Shown here piece after piece: positions 36,601 to 44,189 of a stretch of DNA of 64,000 nucleotides; the first letter of the stretch is position 1; each line of letters starts with the position of its first letter. The position numbers and the translations under genes are program-made. Location: the NCBI RefSeq assembly GCF_013394655.1, contig NZ_CP053351.1:1426001-1490000 (forward strand), in the 5' to 3' direction. The notes below the pieces were generated by a model that worked only from the letters and a program-made list of their open reading frames with translations, did not search any database and was not told the DNA's origin. The DNA comes from Winogradskyella schleiferi (GTDB lineage: Bacteria > Bacteroidota > Bacteroidia > Flavobacteriales > Flavobacteriaceae).

Positions 36601-36695
36601 TTCCAAGTTGTTATAAACTCGTTTTGTGCAGTTAAACTTACGGAACAAGTTAAAGCAATTAAAAATTGAATTAACGAAGAGTAACTCTTTTTCAT
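27657..36695 (-). CDS. Giant T9SS-secreted surface protein with BspA, HYR and LamG-type domains
   Basis: Protein of 3012 residues. A signal peptide (MKKSYSSLIQFLIALTCSVSLTAQ) precedes BspA-type leucine-rich repeats at about 110-270 (the MFxxAxxFNQxLSxWDVSNV pattern). Five near-identical 76-residue repeats occupy 395-773, followed by more HYR-like domains and a long series of Ig/PKD-like beta-sandwiches. A concanavalin/LamG-type domain starts near residue 2195 (DGSDDSVNFSDNYDLPGSF). The C-terminal domain (about 2930-3012, ending SEGAYIIKAETSTGTFNKKIIIKY) fits a T9SS type A sorting signal. It is predicted to be exported by the type IX system and anchored at the surface, where it could act as an adhesin. 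No enzymatic site was seen. Confidence 0.93.
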   Translation of the reverse strand: MKKSYSSLIQFLIALTCSVSLTAQNEFITTWKTDNPGSSNPTSIIIPTVGGGYNYDVDWNDDGIFDQFGITGTITHDFGTPGTYTIRIQGNFPRIYFNNNGDRRKIIEINQWGNIAWSSMQNAFYGCSNLELTTTPPDAPDLSAVSNMVRMFREASIFNGSIDHWDVSNVVLMRETFRDASAFNQPLNSWNVSQVRFMNTMFFRAVAFNQDLSAWDVSNVEQMGSMFNGAFSFDQDLSAWNITSVLNMNNMFQNITLSTANYENILIGWNSLALKNGVTFNGGNSQYCSVAATAARANMIASYNWSITDGGPEDAVTAICIGTPFALTLDASGNATLNVNDIDNGSFMNCGNILGLSLSQTAFTCGDLGSNSVTLTADNGNGKTDTCTVTVNVIDNTDPTPDVATLATITAECEVTSLTPPTATDNCGGTVTVTNNASLPITTQGTTTITWTYDDGNGNTTTQDQDIVIDDLTAPVPDVATLANINAECEITSLTTPTASDNCGGTVTVTNNASLPISTQGTTTVTWTYDDGNGNTTTQDQDIVIDDLTAPVPDVATLANITAECEVTSLTPPTATDNCGGTITITHNAKLPIITQGTTTITWTYDDGNGNTTTQDQDIVINDVTAPVPDVATLATITAECEVTSLSPPTATDNCGGTVTVTNNASLPITTQGTTTVTWTYDDGNGNTTTQDQDIVIDDLTAPVPDVATLATITAECEVSSLTPPTATDNCGGTVTVTNNASLPITTQGTTTITWTYNDGNGNTTTQDQDIVVNDVTFPTFNSCPTDYFLNNDAGFCSAIVNYTIPTANDNCAGVTVTQTDSTGLTSGSGFPIGVSTLEYTATDINGNSTICTFTVTVIDNEVPTIVCPANTNVNADANCEATSVTLTPPTTNDNCTVASVTNNLAGQLPLPVGNHTVTWTVTDTAGLTATCDQLISVIDVTPPVITCPTVNPFYNTDLNQCDATLSFTATATDNCNGSPLINYEIAGNPITFPYTFSVGTTTVDVIADDGNGLTSTCDFDVIVEDHQAPTAVCQPLIITLNASGNAAIAEDAINNGSSDACGGLSFDTDITNFNCSNIGINNVELTVTDSSGNSATCTTTVTVLDNVQSATASITSTPISPICLGESVTFTATGSNLGTSPQYEWFVGGVSVGNNSATYTTTSLANGDDIYVEISSGPCDTVTTSNNIIMTVNPLQPVSFALNASANPVCDGDNVTFFITSLINGGTMPSYQWYLNGSPVGGNTISYATAALSNGDVVSVEVSSNLACADPIPASESLTMVVNPIPVVTALANGSSSDITLCIGDSLTLTGSGASTYTWDNGATNNIPFIPSVGTHTYTVTGTQSGCESTDTITVIVEPNASIALISASADQSVCRTGGNPIGRVENIDFNIANATSVSVTGLPTGVNYNYNSGSGLLRINGNPNNAISGVFNYTITASNACNTVTSTGEITVYYGTPSTPGTINGPGSFLCPVSTAIYYVADDSNVETYNWTVPGTMTIIEGQGTNQIEVDITGTVTFWQQISVTASNACGTSSARTLGILLNFSAPGIDAGNDIYVCEGTNMVTMAGDADGLSNTEWEWSDNGSGGTFSTVGTYDPPEYCDGFYWWGSCVGTLVDPPPRPLYSETATYTLPSGLVAGDVVTINLIADSGGFTWCDDIEDTMRIHIIENPTATMAVPDTICLGDDIIVNGTPNTTVSYAFNGSAAGSFNIDNSGTITFSNLPSGNYELTSIQYTNAPNSNGVGCVNLLTGETVLINVPPTVVAPADVTICEGDTVNLSSSTFGGTNAVVTWSTSGSGAFSGSIYTPSAGDIFNGTVTLTYTNTPSDGICSSVSDSMVVTINDAPTVYAGVNQTICGDGSIVLSGSVGGGASSATWSAPSGNFSSNTDLNATYTPTITSGTVTLTLTTNNPSGPCGSETDTVVITVNQSAIADAGSDFTVCSTDIISLSGSISGSATSGTWSSGTGGTFTNASILNTTYNPNATDITNGSVILTLTTNNPSGVCNPNMDTVVVTINEAASVNAGTVITTCSSSTTVNLNATTNTPGSWSGGTGTFNNATLPNATYTLGAGENTGTVILTFATNDPDGAGPCSVVSDTVSINIIPFVNASASNLTTISSCSDTTIQLFGNGSGNWSAVSVPPGSPFTFSNTSDPNANFTGESGSNYTLTWTLNNTAPCADDSTTLAVSFPDCGSFMDFDGSDDSVNFSDNYDLPGSFSIETWIKPNAINGNIQTILSKRNATNFSTGYDLRLVNNNIIFRMNGSGLSAGGITADRWYHIAVTFNGTTYKLYVDGIQKNSISGPSPTSNTFNMLIGAMSRVNNTPTNHFNGWIDEVRIWNTPLTTKQIREMMNQEIENNTGMVRGSIIPLDISGITWSNLMAYYQMNQSNSDVTGGKLIANIGVDGTLRNMTSMQTESAPLPYISLGITSNWDDANTWQGGSDLMLPNTNGIEWSIVKTQNNVTIDRPIQVLGLIVDNNKLTITNDQPLVVNKYLEINGVLDLVDESQLLQPTGSVVTGSGYLERDQQGTKNGFSYNYWGSPVNTSGTSYSVGSILYDGATPVDWTTGYDGSPSPLTISSRWLYIFDDQNFSDYSGWTQIGTSTPVNIGLGFTMKGSNTSSSDQNFTFRGLPNNGVITNSISAGAKATLVGNPYPSAIDANTFIDDNATSLLDGTLVFWEQSPNSNSHYLSAYEGRYSYYNKTGGLASTVPSEINGAGLTSKIPERYIPVAQGFFVNGSLTGGNITFNNDQRIFKKENPGESIFFRSSVDNETQESSDDEDSDIIRRIRFNFTTPEGAMRYLLLGFTADNAATDGVDYGFDGLLADDFPSDLSFKINDENYVIQGVGEFNQTKIYPLDMVLNETGNFEIALDDLENFDETIDVFIYDSVLETYTRFNEVNFQMNLEAGHYTDRFYLAFQEDATLSTIKEEFDNVTVRFLNQSNEIYVNTPLSVDVKQLYLINVAGQTIASWNASNLPMSHAIKIPVKTISEGAYIIKAETSTGTFNKKIIIKY
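34377..35513 (-). repeat. Five near-identical 228-bp tandem repeats inside the giant gene
   Basis: The block encodes residues 395-773: five copies of 75-76 codons with the pattern VPDVATLA-IxAECEVTSLTPP, DNCGGTVTVTNNASLP and YDDGNGNTTTQDQDIV. Copies differ at only a few positions (for example ITQGTTTI/VTW and the copy with THNAKLPI). The near identity extends to the DNA, so recombination or recent duplication is likely. Each copy is a degenerate HYR/Ig-like domain with one Cys pair. Confidence 0.93.
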
Positions 36696-37343
36696 AATAC
36701 TATTAGGTTATTGTTATGGACAATAATTATTTAGTACTTAGAATTTTAGAAATAGATTCAAATGGATAAAAATATAGTTGATGAATTAACTATTGAGGGA
36801 GGTCAAATATAGAGCGATAAAAATTATTTACAAAATAAAAACACGATAAAGTGTATTAAAACATCGATAAAAATATATTTGTTAAGCGTTTTACGACCTA
36901 ATTATTGTCGTAATTTGTGGATTTAGTAAGTAATAAAAAGTGATTTAAATTGTTATAAGAAACTGATAATAAGAGTTTTGTATTCTTTTTATAACTCGAT
37001 TAAAATCACGTATTTACTGTTTATATCTGATATTACATGATTTCCTTACAATTTAACTCTAAATAACAAAAACAAAATGGCAAAAATTATACTGAAAAAT
37101 GATTAAGAATTCTTAATGGCGATAAATTATTTTTATAAATATTTGTGTAGTTTACAAAGTTATTAGTAAAAAGATTAAATATTTTGGAACTAAGGTAAGT
37201 TAGTCGAGATGTCTTTACTATTTACCGAGAATTGAATCGATGATTGAACGAGATTCAAAGTGTTTTTAAAATAAACTAAAAACTCTCATATTAAACTAAA
37301 GTATAATATGAGAGTTCTAATTAGATTGGTGTATACTAAGGTT
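36696..37343. other. Gene-free region of about 650 bp
   Basis: Very AT-rich DNA between the two T9SS cargo genes (both minus strand). The left end carries the promoter and untranslated leader of the giant gene, and the right end holds the terminator of the Calx-beta gene. In the middle I see no gene, no clear -33/-7 pair and no repeat. Confidence 0.5.
37281..37316 (-). terminator. Terminator after the Calx-beta surface-protein gene
   Basis: AACTCTCATATTA (37281-37293) pairs with TAATATGAGAGTT (37304-37316) around a 10-nt loop. On the minus strand the second arm is followed by a T-rich stretch. It lies about 30 nt after the stop. Confidence 0.8.
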
Positions 37344-40300
37344 TTATTCTTTAAGAACCTTCACAATCCTCTCTCTATTGGTATTCTTGATTTTCACAAA
37401 GTAAACACCATTAGAAAACTTACTTAAATCAATTTCGGTGGTCAAAGCATCGACTGATTTCGATAAAATTTGTTTCCCAAGAATTGAACTAATTTCAACT
37501 GTAAAGATTTCAGAATTATTACTAATAAGGAGTATATCCTTTACAGGGTTTGGATAAACAGTCAAGTTGCTAAAATCAGATTCAGCTATACCTAAAGTTT
37601 GAACAAATGTAGTATTCCACGTATTTGTAACTATCGCAGGATTAAAATCGAAATAAATTTCTGCGGTATTCGGTATCACATCTCCAACAGCATAATCTGG
37701 AAACGGTTTTATCTTAAAAGTGATAAAACCATGACCAACCTGTGAGTCATTACCCTCTGATGGCGGAAGATTAACACCAAAGAAATTCCATTTTAACTGT
37801 TTTCCAATACGCTCTAAATTGTATGGATGACTAGCATCTACCATTTTCAGAGTAGATTCGTCTAATTGTTCATTTAAGAGTTCCTCAACCCTTATATTAA
37901 TAGCATTGGCAGTCCCTGTGTTTTCAAATCTAATGGTGTAGGTTAAATAATCGTCTGTTGAGAACGATGAGAAGAGGATTTCTTCACCATGTTTTTCAGT
38001 AATATCGTTAGGGTCGTAAGAACCAACAATGGTTTGTGTTAAACTGGATGTGTTATTCGATGGCGAAATTTCATCAGTCAGTAATTCAATATCAACAGTA
38101 TTTGTAACCAATTGACCAAGACTAACTGTAGGAAGAATTGGCACTTGCATTTTAACCCATAGACGTTTGGTTTGGTAAGGTTGTAAATTACTAAACGCGT
38201 AAGAAAAGCCAGTAGCCGTTATTGTTACCGAAGCAGGATTATAATTGTACCAATAATTAGTAACGTCATGAACACTCAGTAAACTAAGTGCACTATCCAT
38301 TGTAAAATCTATAGTGCCAGATGTTACTGTTTCATTAGAATTGTTTGTGTAACTGATGTAATTCCAATATTGAAAACCAGGAATTGGTGGTCTCCAAGAG
38401 GCTGAAATATCAATTGATAAGTCATTATAAGGCGTTACATTAATAGGAAAATCATAAGTAGTAATTCCAGAACCAATGGGAACTGTGACATTAGAATAAC
38501 TTGCTGCAGTAGTATTATTAGCGGCATAATCAGCATCTACTGTATAAGAAAGCTCATAGGTTGTAGATGGATTAGATTCATATAAATAATGTGGAGATAC
38601 GTAAAGATTGTTTATTACACCATCATTGTTTACTTCATAGTTAAACTGTCCTAAGGGAAAATTGATTTCACTAGATTCTTGTGTTCCGTTTCCATTGGTA
38701 TCCACAAAGGCGTTTAGTTCTATGCCATCGGATTGTTGTAAATTAAAACTTTGACTTTGATCGTACAAATATTCTTGGTATTCAACATCATAATAAGTAC
38801 CATAGAAATATGCACCCTCTAAATCGCCTCCGTAATAACCACTATTAATATTATTTTGTGTAATAATTTGTGTAGCTGTGAATGTTGTACTATCCACTTG
38901 TCCTGGGCCTAGACTAGCTAGTGGTCCGCCAACAAAGTCAAAATCTGCATAATAATCAGCGTCAATGTCTATAATTGGTGCGTTTCCGTTATTGGTAATG
39001 GTGAATTCGTAAGCAATAGTATCTCCTGCACTTATAAATCCATCACCATTGAAATCAACATATGTTGCAGTATGGGTTGCATCCAATGGAGAATCAACTC
39101 TAATGGTTAATCTGGCCATATCGCAGTTGGTTGGATTTGCAATTTGGCATATTTGATAGTTAATTTGATAAATGCCCATCGGTGCACTAGAGGGTATAGT
39201 TAATAGTCCATCAGAACTTAAAGAAATACCAACAGTATTTGGCCCAAGTAAGCTAACATCCAAATCCGCCGCATCAACTGGTAAACCTTCAAAAGTATCA
39301 TTATCCAATACTTGAAATGTTGTACCGACTTCTATAATGGATGTCACATCATCTGGTTGTGCATTGAGATCATAATTGTCAATAATGATGCCTTCTAATG
39401 TATATGCGGTATTATAGGTGTTAGAAGAGGTCACTTGTGCATTAACGAACATGTTTTCATCATCTTCATCTATTTGATCTAAAATAGTTGAATAACCCAA
39501 TACCTCATAATAATTAGAATATTGACCTGCAGGAATGGTAACTGCTATAGTTGATGTTGTATAATCTGAACTATCGGCAGATCCATTAGTAGTAGTAATT
39601 TCAATCTCAGTATCCATTGGGCTTATTTGAGTTAATCGTGGTATAAACTTAAGATCGTATCCTTCCTCAGCAGCTAATCCGTCTAAGGTTAAACCCGTTG
39701 AATTATCAGTGTCATTGACGGCTTGCAAGTAGAAATCAGGCAACCCATCATTATCAACAATATTTACAGTAGTCGTTTCTGTTGTATTGGTGGTATTTCC
39801 TGAAATGACCGTCACGGTGATGTTTATAGATTCATTAGGTTCGTCTAAGGTATCATCAGTAGTTGGAATTTGAAAACTGCTGGTAGATGTATAACCTGAA
39901 GCAATAGTCTTTGTTAGAGTGACAGAAGTATAGTCTGAATTATCTGCTGTACCATTAGTTGTAGTAAGTTCAACAACGACATTTGAATTGTAAGCTCTGT
40001 CTAATCTTGCATATACAAAGGCATTATACCCTTCAGTTGTACTAGTATTAGTATAAAGGCTAAGTGTAGGTGTGGTATCATTATCTAAAATTGTTACTGT
40101 AATATCAAGACTTGTATTGGTTGTATTTCCTGAGGTAACATTTAAGGTAATGGTATAGGTTTCGTCAATTTCAGTTATGGCATCTTGTAATGTATTGATT
40201 GTAAAATATACAGAAAGTTCACCAGCAGGAATAGTTAAAGAAACGGACGTTGGATCATAATCTGATGCATCTGCAGTTCCTGATGTTGTAGATAAATTAA

Positions 40301-40799
40301 TGGTTACGTCAGAGCTAAAATAATTACTTATACTCACATAATGGTTAGAATATCGACCTTCAATTATACTTGGTGTTGTATTTGAATTTATCGTTGGTGT
40401 GGTATCATTGTCCCATAAGGTAATATTTCTAGAGATTGTCTCATTTGAAGTGTTATTAGAAGTAACCTCGGCTTCAATTGTAAAATATTCATTTTCTTCG
40501 ATAGAAGAATCATTGAATGTCGGAATCGAAAGTGGAGTACTGCTCAACTCTCCTGCTAGTATTGTAACTGTAGTTGATAAAGGTGTATAATCGCTATTAT
40601 CCGCTGAAATTGGAAGCGTTGACACATCTACTATAACATCTGTAGTTGTTGCACTATACATACTCACTGTAAAGGTATAAGTATTGCCCTCTATCACAGA
40701 ATAACCACTACCACCATTGGTAATATAAACTGTTGGGTCTTGAGAAAAACAAAACATGGAATAGAAAGCGAGTAGAAGAAGTAGTGTAAATTTTTTCAT
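37344..40799 (-). CDS. T9SS-secreted Calx-beta repeat surface protein
   Basis: Protein of 1151 residues with a signal peptide (MKKFTLLLLLAFYSMFCFSQ). The first half holds about five Calx-beta domains, recognisable by repeats of SGTADASDYDPTSVSLTIPAG and ILDNDTTPTLS, which in related proteins bind Ca2+ through acidic loops. A DUF11/CARDB-like region follows (about 560-900), then a DUF7619-type module (about 930-1060: SYDPNDITEKHGEEI and TYTIRFENTGTANAINIRV). The T9SS type A sorting domain is at about 1078-1151 (LTVYPNPVKDILLI and SNGVYFVKI). It is likely an extracellular adhesin or matrix protein. Confidence 0.93.
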   Translation of the reverse strand: MKKFTLLLLLAFYSMFCFSQDPTVYITNGGSGYSVIEGNTYTFTVSMYSATTTDVIVDVSTLPISADNSDYTPLSTTVTILAGELSSTPLSIPTFNDSSIEENEYFTIEAEVTSNNTSNETISRNITLWDNDTTPTINSNTTPSIIEGRYSNHYVSISNYFSSDVTINLSTTSGTADASDYDPTSVSLTIPAGELSVYFTINTLQDAITEIDETYTITLNVTSGNTTNTSLDITVTILDNDTTPTLSLYTNTSTTEGYNAFVYARLDRAYNSNVVVELTTTNGTADNSDYTSVTLTKTIASGYTSTSSFQIPTTDDTLDEPNESINITVTVISGNTTNTTETTTVNIVDNDGLPDFYLQAVNDTDNSTGLTLDGLAAEEGYDLKFIPRLTQISPMDTEIEITTTNGSADSSDYTTSTIAVTIPAGQYSNYYEVLGYSTILDQIDEDDENMFVNAQVTSSNTYNTAYTLEGIIIDNYDLNAQPDDVTSIIEVGTTFQVLDNDTFEGLPVDAADLDVSLLGPNTVGISLSSDGLLTIPSSAPMGIYQINYQICQIANPTNCDMARLTIRVDSPLDATHTATYVDFNGDGFISAGDTIAYEFTITNNGNAPIIDIDADYYADFDFVGGPLASLGPGQVDSTTFTATQIITQNNINSGYYGGDLEGAYFYGTYYDVEYQEYLYDQSQSFNLQQSDGIELNAFVDTNGNGTQESSEINFPLGQFNYEVNNDGVINNLYVSPHYLYESNPSTTYELSYTVDADYAANNTTAASYSNVTVPIGSGITTYDFPINVTPYNDLSIDISASWRPPIPGFQYWNYISYTNNSNETVTSGTIDFTMDSALSLLSVHDVTNYWYNYNPASVTITATGFSYAFSNLQPYQTKRLWVKMQVPILPTVSLGQLVTNTVDIELLTDEISPSNNTSSLTQTIVGSYDPNDITEKHGEEILFSSFSTDDYLTYTIRFENTGTANAINIRVEELLNEQLDESTLKMVDASHPYNLERIGKQLKWNFFGVNLPPSEGNDSQVGHGFITFKIKPFPDYAVGDVIPNTAEIYFDFNPAIVTNTWNTTFVQTLGIAESDFSNLTVYPNPVKDILLISNNSEIFTVEISSILGKQILSKSVDALTTEIDLSKFSNGVYFVKIKNTNRERIVKVLKE

Positions 40800-40913
40800 A
40801 ATGATTGGTTTTGTTTTTTATTAGATGTAGTTTCTTACAAACGGTTGCGTTAAATTAAGAACTTTTAACCAATATAGGTACAATGCGTTCTACTATTAAA
40901 ACAGCTATAAACA

Positions 40914-40941
40914 AAAAACTCCTACCTAAGTAAGAGTTTTT
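40914..40941 (-). terminator. Terminator after the 394-residue lipoprotein gene
   Basis: AAAAACTC (40914-40921) pairs with GAGTTTTT (40934-40941). The minus-strand reading puts a T-rich arm after the stem, about 25 nt downstream of the stop at 40963. Confidence 0.75.
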
Positions 40942-40962
40942 ATTCTGTATGTTATACTAAAA

Positions 40963-42147
40963 CTAACTTTTTCTAATATGGTAAGTACCAATAATATCTT
41001 TCAATTTTAGTTTTAAATCTTCTCCTGAATCGTATACCATTTGTTCATCACTAGGAAAACGTAGTTGTCTTTGATTCAAAAGATGAATATCATCGCTGTT
41101 TAAGGCTCTTCTGTCGCCTCTAAAACGTCCAAACACATTTTCAAAAACAAAGCCGCTATCAATGGAAAAGGCATCAATCACTTGGTTTTGTTTTAAATCC
41201 GTATAAACAATATCTGCAACAACTTGAGCGGATTTGGTTTGCAATACTTCAACAAACCTTGCTCTTACGTTTATGATTTTATCGATCTTTATATCGTTTC
41301 CCAAACTGTCTTTTTTCACATTACCGTTTCTGTCTAGTTTATATTCCCAACCATCGACTATTTGTTTTTCTCTCAGTATCTGACGTTCGTTAAAACGCTC
41401 TGGCGATATGTTAATTTGCTTTAATTGCAATTGCATGGCAAAATCGTAATCAATAGTTTCATTAGGATTGGCGTGATAGGTTGTCCAGAATTGATTCAAC
41501 CCGTAGGTATTAAAATCTACCAATTCGGCTTCCAATTGTTGCGGTATGATTTGACGTGTTTGGTTTTGAATAGACACATGTATATAATCCATTCCTTTTT
41601 CATGAGCTTCAGTTATTAAGCTTCTGTTTTCTTCAAAGTTTGGATTTATGTGTTCAATATAACTGAAAATGCCGTGGGCTTTTCTGGCGTTGAATTTATC
41701 TCCGGAATCCAGCAATGTAATCCCTTGACCTATTAAATACTCAGATGTTTTATATCTATAATCTACAATTTCAGAACTGTAATCATTAAATTCAAGATGC
41801 AATGTTTTCCCATTTATCTGTAAAGGCAACACGCGTTTGATAGCTTTTTGTCTTTCGTCCAAATCCACATAGATATTATAAATTGCTTTGTATTGCTCAG
41901 GATTACCGTCTTTTTTAAAATGAGCAATGGTCTGTAAATCTTCTTCCAAAACTTTATAATAGGCGTCCTCAAGCATCACAATATAATCTTGCTTGCGATT
42001 TTTGTCTTTATTGTTTTCAAGTTTTCTTAAAGCTTCAGAAATGGCTTCGTCATAATTTCCATGGCTTATGGCGCTTTCAATTTGCTTTTTGGCACTACAA
42101 GATACGAGTACCGAAATAAGGGTTAATAATAGTAGAAGCTTTTTCAT
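40963..42147 (-). CDS. Conserved hypothetical lipoprotein
   Basis: Protein of 394 residues. The N-terminus MKKLLLLLTLISVLVSCSAKKQ ends in a lipobox with Cys17. A helical, TPR-like stretch follows (KKQIESAISHGNYDEAISEALRKLE and RKAHGIFSYIEHINPNFEENRSLI), then beta-rich domains in which IIPQQLEAELVDFNTYGLNQFW, NVRARFVEVLQTKSAQVVADIV and FVFENVFGRFRGDRRAL can be read. I recognise this as a family found in Bacteroidota, without known function. It is probably attached to the outer membrane from the periplasmic side. Confidence 0.7.
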   Translation of the reverse strand: MKKLLLLLTLISVLVSCSAKKQIESAISHGNYDEAISEALRKLENNKDKNRKQDYIVMLEDAYYKVLEEDLQTIAHFKKDGNPEQYKAIYNIYVDLDERQKAIKRVLPLQINGKTLHLEFNDYSSEIVDYRYKTSEYLIGQGITLLDSGDKFNARKAHGIFSYIEHINPNFEENRSLITEAHEKGMDYIHVSIQNQTRQIIPQQLEAELVDFNTYGLNQFWTTYHANPNETIDYDFAMQLQLKQINISPERFNERQILREKQIVDGWEYKLDRNGNVKKDSLGNDIKIDKIINVRARFVEVLQTKSAQVVADIVYTDLKQNQVIDAFSIDSGFVFENVFGRFRGDRRALNSDDIHLLNQRQLRFPSDEQMVYDSGEDLKLKLKDIIGTYHIRKS

Positions 42148-42271
42148 AATCTTGAGTTTTTATTGGTTATATAATTATAATTTCAATTATGATGCCAAAT
42201 TAAGTTTTGAGTGTATTCGCTGATGAGTTTATGGGTTAATTTTGTTTCTTTGCAACTCAATAAAAAGGCTT

Positions 42272-43954
42272 ATGTTTCGTACGGAAAACGGTTGTTTTCA
42301 TCCTATAGAATGTCGCTCGGAAAAACTTCCGAAACAGTTTACATTTCCGTTTTATTATACACCGCATCCACTTTGTATAAAAGCTGCAGATGAGATAAAA
42401 TCATATTTGTCAACTCAGACTGATTTTGACCATAATTTTGGCTTGGGTCATTCTAAAAAGGGTTTGAAAATCGGAAAAATGTTTGGTGTGATGTTGGTTG
42501 AAAATCCAAAAGGACAACTAGGCTATATTGCAGCATTTTCGGGAAAATTGGCGGAAACCAACCACTTAAAAGGATTTGTGCCGCCAATTTATGATACCCT
42601 GAATAAAGCTGGTTTTTACAAAAAAAATGAAGCACATTTAAACCGTTTGACTTCTGAAATTGAAACGTTAGAAGACAACTCTGAACTAGAAAATGCCGAA
42701 AAATACTTGAAGCAATTAAAGCTTGAAAGTGACCATAAGCTTGAAGAATTTAAAAAGATTGCAAAAGCCAAAAAACAAAAGCGTAAACAACAAAGGGTAG
42801 AGGCAGAGCAGAATTTATCTTTGTCAGAGAAAGAAGTGCTTTTTGAAGAATTAAAACAACAAAGTATTCAAAGTAATATTGATCTAAAATATTTGAAACT
42901 TAATCTTGAAGCTGAGATTGAAGACGCAGAAAATAATTTAGATGATTTACTAAAACCCATTGAAATTTTAAAACGAGAAAGAAAGAAATTGTCTGCAAGT
43001 TTGCAAAAGCAAATCCATGAGCAGTATCAATTTTTAAACGCTAAAGGTCAAATCAAAGACTTAATAGCCATTTTTAAAACTACCGATTTAGGTAAGCCTC
43101 CTGCTGCTGCAGGTGAATGTGCTGCACCTAAATTATTTCAATACGCATACGAGAATAACTTAAAGCCTATTGCTATGGCTGAATTTTATTGGGGAATTTC
43201 GCCAACAGCAGAAGTTAGAAAACATGGACAGTTCTATCCGTCGTGCAGAGGTCGATGCGAACCTATTTTGGGACACATGATGCAAGGTTTGGATATAGAA
43301 CCAAATCCAATAGAGTTAGCAGGCGTTTATAATGGTGAATTAGAAATTATCTATGAAGATGATTTTATATTAGTTATAAATAAGCCTCACGAGTTTTTAT
43401 CTGTTTCAGGTAAAACCATAAAAGATTCCGTGCTAACCCGAATGCAAAACTATTTACCAAATGCAACAGGGCCATTATTATTGCATCGTTTGGATATGTC
43501 AACTTCCGGATTGTTATTAGTGGCTAAAAACGAGAGAACCCATAAAAACCTTCAAAAGCAATTTATCAATAGAAGCGTAAAAAAACGTTATGTCGCTTTA
43601 TTGGATGGCAGTTTAGAATTAAAAAAAGGAATGATCGATTTGCCGCTTCGGGTAGATTTAAATAATCGACCAAGACAATTGGTTTGCTTCGAACACGGCA
43701 AAAAAGCAACCACAACATATGACGTTGTCGAGGTAAAGCAGAACAAAACCAGAATTCATTTTTATCCGATTACAGGAAGAACACATCAATTACGCGTTCA
43801 TGCAGCACATCAAAAAGGCTTGAATATGCCAATTGTTGGCGATGATTTATATGGAATGCCATCAAATCGATTACATCTTCATGCAGAAACTTTGGGTTTT
43901 GAACATCCTGTGAAGAAAGAATGGGTTAGTTTTAGTTGTGAAGCACCTTTCTGA
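42272..43954 (+). CDS. RluA-family pseudouridine synthase with coiled-coil N-terminal extension
   Basis: Protein of 560 residues from ATG 42272 (an earlier ATG at 42242 adds 10 residues). The catalytic domain lies at about 360-560, with HRLDMSTSGLLLVAKN placing the catalytic Asp at residue 408. It also has ITGRTHQLRVHAAH and VGDDLYG. The first 350 residues hold a CRGRCEPILGHMM segment and long charged helices (about 110-250, many Lys, Glu and Gln) likely to form a coiled coil. This long form is common in flavobacteria. The enzyme isomerises uridine in an RNA, but the rRNA or tRNA target cannot be named. A TAATTTTG box (42237-42244) precedes it. Confidence 0.9.
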   Translation: MFRTENGCFHPIECRSEKLPKQFTFPFYYTPHPLCIKAADEIKSYLSTQTDFDHNFGLGHSKKGLKIGKMFGVMLVENPKGQLGYIAAFSGKLAETNHLKGFVPPIYDTLNKAGFYKKNEAHLNRLTSEIETLEDNSELENAEKYLKQLKLESDHKLEEFKKIAKAKKQKRKQQRVEAEQNLSLSEKEVLFEELKQQSIQSNIDLKYLKLNLEAEIEDAENNLDDLLKPIEILKRERKKLSASLQKQIHEQYQFLNAKGQIKDLIAIFKTTDLGKPPAAAGECAAPKLFQYAYENNLKPIAMAEFYWGISPTAEVRKHGQFYPSCRGRCEPILGHMMQGLDIEPNPIELAGVYNGELEIIYEDDFILVINKPHEFLSVSGKTIKDSVLTRMQNYLPNATGPLLLHRLDMSTSGLLLVAKNERTHKNLQKQFINRSVKKRYVALLDGSLELKKGMIDLPLRVDLNNRPRQLVCFEHGKKATTTYDVVEVKQNKTRIHFYPITGRTHQLRVHAAHQKGLNMPIVGDDLYGMPSNRLHLHAETLGFEHPVKKEWVSFSCEAPF

Positions 43955-44134
43955 GTTGGTAGTTTTCAGTTGGCAGTCTTCATTGATTTAGTTGTTCACT
44001 TCAAACTCGACTATGGATTCAGCAGGAATATAATTACCATATAACACTATCATTCTGTCTTTATATTGTGTCTTCTTTAAGGAGCTTTGTGAAAAAAATT
44101 TTATTTACAATCCATATTTTCAAACTTAAACAAA
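43955..44134. other. Short gene-free stretch with possible small ORF
   Basis: After the RluA stop there is AGTTGGTAGTTTTCAGTTGGCAGT-type low-complexity DNA (the familiar TTGGCAG/TTTTCAGT degenerate repeats). On the minus strand a short frame of 21 residues (ATG at 44051-44053, stop 43988-43990) ends ESIVEFEVNN. It is protein-like but too short to call. Confidence 0.25.
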
Positions 44135-44172
44135 AAAAGAAGATTAAAGTTATTCAACCTTAATCTTCTTTT
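44135..44172 (-). terminator. Terminator after fahA
   Basis: AAAAGAAGATTAA (44135-44147) pairs with TTAATCTTCTTTT (44160-44172). It lies 18 nt after the fahA stop on the minus strand and has a T-rich arm. Confidence 0.85.
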
Positions 44173-44189
44173 CAATATTTTCTTACTTC

